IMG/VR virus record: IMGVR_UViG_3300025133_000369 | Span: 1 to 33,960 of that record | DNA from: a virus | Reading direction: 5' to 3' (one strand) | Length of the DNA: 33,960 nt | Part shown: positions 22,751 to 28,822 of the stretch, in pieces | How positions within the stretch are numbered: the stretch's first letter is position 1 | Layout of the letters: each line of letters begins with the position of its first letter | Program-made: the position numbers and the translations under genes | Notes under the pieces: model-generated | Seen by the model: only the letters and a program-made list of their open reading frames with translations | What the model was told of the DNA's origin: nothing | Database searches by the model: none

Positions 22751-24520
22751 TTAGCTTGTCGCGCCTGCCTCACCTAAGAGACCACGAACAACGACTACAC
22801 CATACATATCAGGTCGAACCATCTTCTTAGCGTAGCGAGTCATGACACCCTTGCGTGGCACAAAGTCCTCTACACCAAAGATGGTGGGAGTAACTTGCAA
22901 TGGCACATAAGGAGCGTATACATAACCGCTCTCTAGGAAGCTGTTACCCTTACGACCGACCAATATAAGATTGCGCGGGAAATAAGGATCAACATATACA
23001 TCATAGCGCTTGCTGAGTGTACCAACCTTTTCGGCTCCTGCAGTGCCCTTTGCCTCGTCACTAGTGACATTGGCGCGGAATCCAGCAGTGAACTCAAGAA
23101 TGTTGGCAACCTCTGGCGAGGTAACTAGGAAGTTAGCTCCACCGCGAAGAGTCTTACGGTGAATCTGTGCGGAAACATCATTGATGGTTTCGCCAAGAGT
23201 CTCGTACCACTCCGAAACGGTACCTGTGAAGTCCGGTGCCGCAGATGAGGCGCCAAGCTCCTTGCCTGTTTTTCTCTCAACGAAAAGGCCCGGTGAGCGT
23301 GCCCAGTAGTATGTACCGGCAGTTGCACCTTTAACCAAATCTTCAACGATCTCGCGATCGATTTCAAGAGCGATTTGCTCCGAAAGAATCGAAGTAAGCT
23401 CAACCTCTGCGTCAAGGTTATGATAAGCATTAAGATCCTGACCGAGTTCCGGCGTCCACTTAGCTTTGAGCTTCTTGGTTTGCGCTGTGACCGACAGAGA
23501 ATCAACTTTGAGATTAATCTCTGGAATCTCAGACTGGCCCTCTAGGCCCCAATCTTCCTTGCCGACAACAGATCCTTGAGCCGTTGAGCCAGAAAAGACG
23601 TCGACTTTCGGGTAAGAAAGAGGTGCTGTGCTAAATGCATTGCCTGTAGTAGCACTAGTTTCCCCAGAATCGCCAACAACAACAAAGCGAACAGCTGTGG
23701 AACTAGTAGTAGCTCCGTCGGCGCTTTTGCTGAGCTGTGTTAAACGACGAACAAGCGTACCAACGGACGCTGTTGTTGAACAAGCAGCGAGGTCATCAAA
23801 ATTGAAAACGTCGCCAGCGCTAGTAGCAGTACTCATATCGATTTCAGCAATAACAAATGCGCGTCCTTCGGTAAGATCCTGGTCGAAACGCAAAATAGTA
23901 TTAACAACATCAGTCGTCAATGCCGCATCAGACACAGTACCAAGCGCACTGGCCTTGCCGTTGGCGCCAAGCGTACCAGAAACCACAACAACGTGGCCCG
24001 GCGTGATGGATCCAGTGGGTGAAGAATATCCGTTAGTCAAGTTGAAAAACTGACCGGCGGCAGTTCCTTCTTCACCATCCAAATTCAGACCATCAGCAAT
24101 TCCACTAGCGACCTGTCCACCGCCATATAGCGACTCTGAAACAGCAAAGCCTAGGCGACTGGTTGTGTCTCCATCAGTTCCACCGAACGTGAAATCTAGG
24201 AAGAAAATGAGACCACTAGGTAGACTCATTGGCTGAACACTAACAAGATCGTTAGCGATCAGGCCGCCGAATACACGACGGACGATGGGAAATGCGACGG
24301 CTGCAAAACCTTCAACATCGCCACCAGACATGCTAGTAGACGACTCTTTAAGCAGCTGCTTAGCTTGGTTCTCTAGAAGACGAGCCATACCATTTTTGGC
24401 ACTTTCGCTTCCGAGACCTTCAAGAAGACCTGTTTTCTCCCACTTATCGAGGAGAGCAGCACCTTCCTTACGCATATCGCGATTTACGATACCTTCTGTA
24501 AGTTTATTTAAAATAGACAT
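22751..24520 (-). CDS. gp23: Major capsid protein (gp23-like)
   Basis: Forms the capsid shell. The 589-residue protein has the T4-like layout: a helical propeptide (first 60 residues, LLDKWEKTGLLEGLGSES, then LLENQAKQLLKESS), then AAVAFPIVRRVFGGLIANDLV (about 73-93) and VQPMSLPSGLIFFLDFTFG (about 95-113), which are family hallmarks, and a C-terminal FVPRKGVMTRYAKKMVRPDMYG region. LLKE (56-59) followed by SS fits the [LI]xE cleavage consensus of the gp21-type protease; T4 cuts at residue 65. Residues about 157-305 are Thr/Ser/Gly-rich and look like an inserted surface domain. AAGGAG precedes the ATG. It lies after the scaffold gene and is followed by a strong terminator. Confidence 0.95.
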   Translation of the reverse strand: MSILNKLTEGIVNRDMRKEGAALLDKWEKTGLLEGLGSESAKNGMARLLENQAKQLLKESSTSMSGGDVEGFAAVAFPIVRRVFGGLIANDLVSVQPMSLPSGLIFFLDFTFGGTDGDTTSRLGFAVSESLYGGGQVASGIADGLNLDGEEGTAAGQFFNLTNGYSSPTGSITPGHVVVVSGTLGANGKASALGTVSDAALTTDVVNTILRFDQDLTEGRAFVIAEIDMSTATSAGDVFNFDDLAACSTTASVGTLVRRLTQLSKSADGATTSSTAVRFVVVGDSGETSATTGNAFSTAPLSYPKVDVFSGSTAQGSVVGKEDWGLEGQSEIPEINLKVDSLSVTAQTKKLKAKWTPELGQDLNAYHNLDAEVELTSILSEQIALEIDREIVEDLVKGATAGTYYWARSPGLFVERKTGKELGASSAAPDFTGTVSEWYETLGETINDVSAQIHRKTLRGGANFLVTSPEVANILEFTAGFRANVTSDEAKGTAGAEKVGTLSKRYDVYVDPYFPRNLILVGRKGNSFLESGYVYAPYVPLQVTPTIFGVEDFVPRKGVMTRYAKKMVRPDMYGVVVVRGLLGEAGATS

Positions 24521-24543
24521 TTTAATTTATCTCCTTATATTGT

Positions 24544-25632
24544 TTATTTTAATCCTGCGAGAATTTTCATTCTCTCTGAAAAAGCGTTATTATTCGCTTT
24601 AGATTTTGCCTCTTTACGAGGAATAAACGCTGAAGAGCTACGTGTTACAACTTCGTTCAGTGATTCCGGACTCCTTCTCTTTTTGGAGACCCCCACCGCA
24701 CTTTGAAGAGTTTCAAAAATAATTTTTGCTTCTTCAACCGTAGTTGCATTTGAGATAGCTTCGACAATTTGATCTTTTTGTCGCTCATTCAAGGAGACGC
24801 TATTTAAAATGCGATTTTGATATAACAACTTGGCGTTAGTCAAGTTGCCTTCATTAAGCTTATCTTTAAGCTTTTTAATGACTGTGCCATACTTATCTAC
24901 TTTTTCTTTCAATAGTTGGACTTTTTTATCTGTTCTTGTTTGTTCTCTTAAAAGAGAATTATTTTTTCTAGTGAGAAGTCGAGATTCTTTTTGTAATTCT
25001 GTAAAGGGTGTTTGGCCAACTTCTCTGCCTAAATCTGTCGGCGAAGCTGGGACGCAATTGCCGTTAACTTCTTTTTCACCATCTGCGCAAGGGGATTCCG
25101 CTTCTTCGACGACTTCTTCTGTTTCTTCTTCGACGATTTCAAGATCACCGCCGAGCATTTCAGCAATAATAGAAGTTAAATCGTTTTCGTCTATTGTAAC
25201 GTCATCAGCTATGGCTAGTTCTTCTAACTCTTCTTCTGAGATTTCAACTTCTTCGTCGATTTTATCTTCAATTTTTTCAGCTAAGTCTTCGCGAGATGCC
25301 ATTTCGTCAACATTTAAGCCGCCGTTTTCTAGCTCTTCTTCCATCATTTCTTCCAATTTGTTAAGATCAATATTGATAACTTCATCTTCTTCGGATAACT
25401 GTGCAGAAGGGAGTTCGTCAACTAAATCTAAGTGCTCGCCTTCTCCGTCGGAAATCAGCGCTGCGTCCTCTTCCATGTCGAGTTCGTCTAGTTCATCTTG
25501 CTCTAAAATCTTTTCTACAGCTTCCTTGATTTCTATCTGATATTTTTCGATTACTGCCTCTTCGGCTGTTTGTTTTGCTGTTTCTTTTAATTGTTCAGCA
25601 TCAATAATAGCTTGTTCTAACATGGAAGACAT
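24544..25632 (-). CDS. gp22: Prohead core scaffolding protein (gp22-like)
   Basis: A 362-residue, strongly acidic helical protein, the usual character of T4-like prohead scaffolds, which fill the prohead and are degraded by the protease. The N-terminus LEQAIIDAEQLKETAKQTAEE and the ending FSERMKILAGLK match scaffolds of aquatic T4-like phages. Residues 45-170 are Glu/Asp-rich. A short Cys-bounded loop (CADGEKEVNGNC, about 182-193) is followed by a long Lys/Glu coiled-coil. Several LxE/IxE sites are available for the protease. AAGGAG precedes the ATG at 25632; a second in-frame ATG is residue 4. It lies between bS21 and the capsid gene. Confidence 0.88.
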   Translation of the reverse strand: MSSMLEQAIIDAEQLKETAKQTAEEAVIEKYQIEIKEAVEKILEQDELDELDMEEDAALISDGEGEHLDLVDELPSAQLSEEDEVINIDLNKLEEMMEEELENGGLNVDEMASREDLAEKIEDKIDEEVEISEEELEELAIADDVTIDENDLTSIIAEMLGGDLEIVEEETEEVVEEAESPCADGEKEVNGNCVPASPTDLGREVGQTPFTELQKESRLLTRKNNSLLREQTRTDKKVQLLKEKVDKYGTVIKKLKDKLNEGNLTNAKLLYQNRILNSVSLNERQKDQIVEAISNATTVEEAKIIFETLQSAVGVSKKRRSPESLNEVVTRSSSAFIPRKEAKSKANNNAFSERMKILAGLK

Positions 25633-25657
25633 AGAATAACTCCTTATTTACTATCAC

Positions 25658-25665
25658 TAATTAGT
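25658..25665 (-). promoter_or_regulatory. ACTAATTAGT palindrome upstream of scaffold gene
   Basis: The recurring ACTAATTA box here extends to a perfect 10-bp palindrome ACTAATTAGT, and overlaps an adjacent inverted repeat GTACTT-T-AAGTAC. It lies 25 nt upstream of the scaffold ATG in a 64-nt gap. A promoter for the abundant scaffold and capsid proteins is plausible here. Confidence 0.35.
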
Positions 25666-25696
25666 ACTTAAAGTACAGAAATACCTTATATAGCGT

Positions 25697-25927
25697 TTAG
25701 TCTTTTGATACACTCTTTTCTTTATGCAATTTTTCTAAAACTTTTTTTCGTCTTTTTAGCTCTTTTCTTCTCTTTTCCGAAGGCTTCGTATAAGTTTGCT
25801 TTTCAAACCAACTCTCAATAATTTTTTCTTTTTTAACTTTTTTAGAAAAACGTTTAATCATTCGCTCAATTGATTCGTTTGGAAATTTAGGTTTGACTTC
25901 TGCTAATATTGGTGTTTTTTTGCCCAT
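25697..25927 (-). CDS. rpsU: Phage-encoded ribosomal protein bS21 homolog
   Basis: 76 residues, close to bacterial bS21 (about 70). EVKPKFPNESIERMIKRFSKK (about 10-30) corresponds to the 'v..nEp.e.alRRFKr' core and FEKQTYTKPSEKRRKELKRRK (about 41-61) to the 'r.yyekPs.krrrk' part, followed by a basic helix. bS21 is a small subunit protein near the mRNA exit/anti-SD site. Phage copies are known from marine and other environmental phages and may replace the host protein to favour phage translation. Here it lies between a head-associated gene and the scaffold gene. A GGAG ribosome binding site precedes the ATG by 7 nt. Confidence 0.85.
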   Translation of the reverse strand: MGKKTPILAEVKPKFPNESIERMIKRFSKKVKKEKIIESWFEKQTYTKPSEKRRKELKRRKKVLEKLHKEKSVSKD

Positions 25928-25937
25928 GTATACTCCG

Positions 25938-26372
25938 TTAAATCATCTTTCGCCATTGTTTGCCACCGAGAGCCATGATTCCAGAGATATCAACACCCGA
26001 ATCATCAGGGGCGACTCCAGACAGGGCGCCCGCATTTGGCTCCCCGGGTTCTTGCGCGGTTGTGATGCCGCCTTGTATTGGGCTTGTACCTGCGAAAACA
26101 TCAGTATCGAACCCGGCGGCGTCTAATAGTTTTCTTTTTTGTTCTTTTAAAGATCTTTGTTGTTCGGCTAGCGCTTCCATTCTTTTTATCTCAACTTCTT
26201 TTTGATTAACTTGAGAAATAGGCTGCTTGGCTTCAACAATAGTTTGAATGGGCTGTAAACCTTTGACCACTTCAGAGATGATATTAGAGAGAAGCCCTTG
26301 CTCTATAAGAGCTTCATTAATACATTCTTTTATGATAGGTTTAAGTAGTTGTTTTAATTGGGATTTTTTCAT
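25938..26372 (-). CDS. Small head-module protein of unknown function
   Basis: 144 residues. The N-terminus MKKSQLKQLLKPIIKECINEA followed by LIEQGLLSNIISEVVKGLQ is helical and typical of small proteins encoded between protease and scaffold in environmental T4-like phages. A Gln/Glu/Lys-rich coiled coil (about 58-85) and a Gly/Pro/Ala/Asp-rich flexible region (about 90-130) follow, ending GGKQWRKMI. It may be an internal head or core protein; position is the only support. GAGGT lies 5 nt before the ATG. Confidence 0.7.
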   Translation of the reverse strand: MKKSQLKQLLKPIIKECINEALIEQGLLSNIISEVVKGLQPIQTIVEAKQPISQVNQKEVEIKRMEALAEQQRSLKEQKRKLLDAAGFDTDVFAGTSPIQGGITTAQEPGEPNAGALSGVAPDDSGVDISGIMALGGKQWRKMI

Positions 26373-26380
26373 TTTACCTC

Positions 26381-27046
26381 TTATTTACTCTTCGTTCCTT
26401 TTCTTAGAACTTCATTTAACGCACGATTAATCCTGTCGCCTTTTGTGAACATTTGATTTAAGCGCTTGGTACCTTCAGCGACATTGAGCTTCATTTGATC
26501 GTAATGTGGTTCTAAATAATAGGCTTCCGGAGATGAAGGCTCCGAAACAGCATCAAAACAAATAAGCTGTAAATCATCTTGTACGATTTGTATCGGACCT
26601 TGATCATCCTGGCTTTCCTGCAAAGAACCCATCGCTCTTGAAGAAAATCCAAAAAGGACGCCGCTCTCATAGAGACCTCGGAGGATGTCTCCGGATGGTG
26701 TTTTTAATACTTTAATTGTTCCAAGAACACTATCGCCATCCCACCAGACACGTGTAATAATATGAGAAGCGTTTTTTAAATTTATAACTGAATCGTCCGG
26801 ATGATCGCATTCTCCAATTGCTCTGTTTTCTCTTACAAGTTTCTGATAGTTTTCAATTTCGCGTTCCAATACATCACGTGGATAAGTTCTGCCATTTCCA
26901 TTTCTCACATTACATTGTTGTAATTTTGCTGGAAATATAGTGAACCCTTCATTGATCATCTTTTTTTCGCCTTCTGTAAGAAGATCTTGACATCCGCGTT
27001 CATCGCATTTTAATTCAAAAAATTCTCTTAAAAGTACTTTAGACAT
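26381..27046 (-). CDS. gp21: Prohead core protease (gp21-like)
   Basis: Serine protease that matures the prohead by degrading the scaffold and trimming the capsid and other core proteins. In 221 residues (T4 gp21 has 212) it shows RNGNGRTYPRDVL (48-60), the catalytic-His motif GECDHP (H82), GFSSRAMGS (133-141, catalytic Ser at 135/136) and FDAVSEPSSPEA (164-175), equivalent to the Asp-containing 'fDiV..PS' segment. The ATG has AAGGAA 9-10 nt upstream. Two GC-rich hairpins and a tiny ORF lie just before it. It lies upstream of the scaffold and capsid genes that encode its substrates. Confidence 0.93.
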   Translation of the reverse strand: MSKVLLREFFELKCDERGCQDLLTEGEKKMINEGFTIFPAKLQQCNVRNGNGRTYPRDVLEREIENYQKLVRENRAIGECDHPDDSVINLKNASHIITRVWWDGDSVLGTIKVLKTPSGDILRGLYESGVLFGFSSRAMGSLQESQDDQGPIQIVQDDLQLICFDAVSEPSSPEAYYLEPHYDQMKLNVAEGTKRLNQMFTKGDRINRALNEVLRKGTKSK

Positions 27047-27144
27047 ATTTCAAAATTCCTTGGCGCGGTCACAAACCGCGTGATACTAGAGCCGCTGCAA
27101 CAGCGGCGGACTGGTTGTAGCTTCCACTTTTTGTTTGCTTTCAT
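27028..27144 (-). CDS. Possible 38-aa ORF between membrane protein and protease genes
   Basis: A short frame that would encode 38 residues (MKANKKWKLQPVRRCC to EICLKYF). Support: GGAGG lies 9 nt before the ATG, the ATG overlaps the stop of the membrane protein gene as ATGA, and the frame fills the whole gap and runs 19 nt into the protease gene. Against: it contains both GC-rich hairpins, is rich in rare-looking Arg/Cys/Ser codons and resembles no family I know. It may be a real microprotein, a leader peptide that opens the hairpins, or chance. Confidence 0.35.
   Translation of the reverse strand: MKANKKWKLQPVRRCCSGSSITRFVTAPRNFEICLKYF
27064..27107 (-). promoter_or_regulatory. Tandem GC-rich hairpins before protease gene
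   Basis: Two perfect hairpins: GCCGCTG-TTG-CAGCGGC (7 bp, 27107-27091) and CGCGGT-TTGTG-ACCGCG (6 bp, 27080-27064). They are much richer in GC than the surrounding DNA. The second ends a few nt before the AAGGAA of the protease gene. No T run follows, so they are not intrinsic terminators. Roles as mRNA processing, stability or translation-control elements are possible. Confidence 0.6.
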
Positions 27145-27464
27145 GATAAATCGCCTCCATTAATATGAAAGATTTTAAAACCAAAATCGTTTATCAAAGC
27201 ACTTAACATATAACAAGTTGCAGAACTTATGCAGCTTAATATGAGTGCATTTGCAAAATTATATTCAAATGTAAATAGTTCAGTGAAGCCGTTTATTCCA
27301 AACAAAAAGGCGCCGGACCAGAATCCCATGCACATTGGACAATGAAAAAGTTTTCCTAATCCTTTTAGCCATTCGGTTGGCGGCCTTATATTATTGAATA
27401 TGGTACCGTATACTAAAATTTGCGTGAGGCCATGGGCGGCTAAAATAAAATATAATAAATCCAT
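27141..27464 (-). CDS. Small membrane protein with CPMCMGFW motif (DUF1360-like)
   Basis: 107 residues with about three hydrophobic segments: LLYFILAAHGLTQILVYG (3-20), MGFWSGAFLFGINGF (about 46-60) and ANALILSCISSATCYMLSALI (about 72-92). The HCPMCMGFWSGAF motif between the first two resembles DUF1360-type small membrane proteins found in bacteria and some phages. Function unknown. It is unusual in a head assembly cluster; it might anchor the prohead initiation site to the membrane, as T4 proheads assemble on the membrane, but this is an inference. The gene starts directly after the preceding stop (TAAATG). Confidence 0.7.
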   Translation of the reverse strand: MDLLYFILAAHGLTQILVYGTIFNNIRPPTEWLKGLGKLFHCPMCMGFWSGAFLFGINGFTELFTFEYNFANALILSCISSATCYMLSALINDFGFKIFHINGGDLS

Positions 27465-28010
27465 TTATTCCTCGTAATGGTAACCAACCATACCATACGC
27501 CGCAGTAGAGCCGGGATATGTATTGTTAGTGCCTTTGCGTGGCTCGTGAGAGATTTTTCCTAATGCTGTTGTTTCTTCTTCATCAGGCTCTGTTAAAACT
27601 TTATCAAATTCTTCTTCATATTCACGATATCCTTTAACTGCGGGCGCCTCTTCTTCTAGGAACCTAGCGATAGAGTATATCGCGATGTGCAGCGCGTCGA
27701 CATTCTCTTTTTGGGCATCTTCTGCTATCAATACGGGGGCTTCTAGAGAACCAAAAATGTTACCGGCCCTTATTAAAGAAGCATCGACAATTCCCCTTTT
27801 GGATAAATACTCGAACATTCTAGATTGGACCGCGTAAACATGGTCGCCAAACTCTTTTTTTGCTAAAGCAAAAACTTTATTTTCTCTAGGGGATACTACA
27901 ATGTCAATTTGAGGATGATCATATATGATAACGTCGCCCGCAATTGTTTTTTTTGCTTTTAGATGTACCGTTGCGTCTGGATTGTCTACTTCTAATTTAA
28001 ATTTTATCAT
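27465..28010 (-). CDS. Conserved head-module protein of unknown function
   Basis: 181 residues. IDIVVSPRENKVFALAKKEFG (about 35-55), then VYAVQSRMFEYLSKRGIVDAS and IRAGNIFGSLEAPVL (about 81-95) and an IYSIARFLEEEAPAVKGYREY segment. This pattern recurs in proteins I associate with environmental T4-like phages in the portal-protease interval. No T4 counterpart is clear. The C-terminal 45 residues are acidic, then Gly/Tyr-rich and probably disordered. The ATG overlaps the previous stop as TAATG. Confidence 0.72.
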   Translation of the reverse strand: MIKFKLEVDNPDATVHLKAKKTIAGDVIIYDHPQIDIVVSPRENKVFALAKKEFGDHVYAVQSRMFEYLSKRGIVDASLIRAGNIFGSLEAPVLIAEDAQKENVDALHIAIYSIARFLEEEAPAVKGYREYEEEFDKVLTEPDEEETTALGKISHEPRKGTNNTYPGSTAAYGMVGYHYEE

Positions 28011-28822
28011 TAGCTTTGTAACTCTTTTGCTAGGTTCTGGATTTCCATAACTTTAAGAATCAGTTGCCTGTCGACAGTTCTATTCTTGAAATCATTTAGA
28101 ATATCTGATACTTCGGTCAACATTGTTTTTAAGTTTTTATCTTCCTTTGTTTCTTCCAAATCAAAAGATTTTTGTACTGTCTTCTTAAGGCGGTGGATTT
28201 CCTCATTTAAGTAAAATTTGAATTCCGTCCCGCCATCTTCGAAAGAAGAGATAAACTTGGATAAAAGATTTTTTTGTTCTTGTAGTAAATCGCCATACGT
28301 TTCGTTAAAACGTTTTGTAAAGGTATTGATAACCAAACTTGAATGTTTTTTGGCACCATGGGCCTGTTGTTTTTTTTCCGTCAGGTCATTTATGAGCTTG
28401 CTTTCTAAAAGCACTTTAGCCTTTGGACTGTCAATGTCCCCAAATATCTGAGCTATTGTTGCCAAGCTCTTATAATTTGGCACAAAGTTGTTAAAAACAG
28501 ATTTGCATATATTTTTATTAATTTTAGAAATTACAAAACTTTGTTCTTTAAAAAGCTGCTTTTGATTGATATTCTTATGTTGCTTAACCACTTCCATTAA
28601 AAGTTTTTCAGCGATTTTTTCATTTAAATTTTTTGTCTCTAAAAGGGTTTTATATAAAACTAATTCTTTTCTCAATTCTGAAGTTGTAGAAAAGGATTCT
28701 TTGATAATCGCAATGGTAACGTCTCGTTTTGTTTCATTTTTATCAATAGACTGTTTTACTACTTCTCTAACTAACGCTTCATAAATGAAAGCAGTATTTC
28801 TTTTTTTATTATGTTTAATCAT
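28010..28822 (-). CDS. Helical head-module protein, possible prohead core component
   Basis: About 270 residues, Lys/Glu/Leu-rich and almost wholly helical. RNTAFIYEALVREVVKQSID (about 8-27) and ELVLYKTLLETKNLNEKIAEK mark a family I associate with the gene after portal in environmental T4-like phages. The ATG at 28822 overlaps the portal stop as TGATG with GGAG 8 nt upstream; a TTG one codon earlier is less likely. A role as internal prohead core protein (compare T4 gp67/gp68) is suggested by position and coiled-coil content only. Confidence 0.75.
   Translation of the reverse strand: MIKHNKKRNTAFIYEALVREVVKQSIDKNETKRDVTIAIIKESFSTTSELRKELVLYKTLLETKNLNEKIAEKLLMEVVKQHKNINQKQLFKEQSFVISKINKNICKSVFNNFVPNYKSLATIAQIFGDIDSPKAKVLLESKLINDLTEKKQQAHGAKKHSSLVINTFTKRFNETYGDLLQEQKNLLSKFISSFEDGGTEFKFYLNEEIHRLKKTVQKSFDLEETKEDKNLKTMLTEVSDILNDFKNRTVDRQLILKVMEIQNLAKELQS

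Noticed and set aside
23125-23505. 126-codon minus-strand ORF
   Set aside because: Alternative frame within the major capsid gene; composition (Arg/Ser/Leu-rich) is that of a shadow frame.
24830-25540. Long (236-codon) plus-strand ORF, Ser-rich
   Set aside because: It is the antisense of the Glu/Asp-rich scaffold gene; GAA/GAG codons read as Ser/Phe/Leu on the other strand. No ribosome binding site and every real gene is on the minus strand.
27061-27120. Possible tRNA because of two GC-rich stems
   Set aside because: No 7-bp acceptor stem, no GGTTCGA-like T loop and no third arm in the correct spacing.
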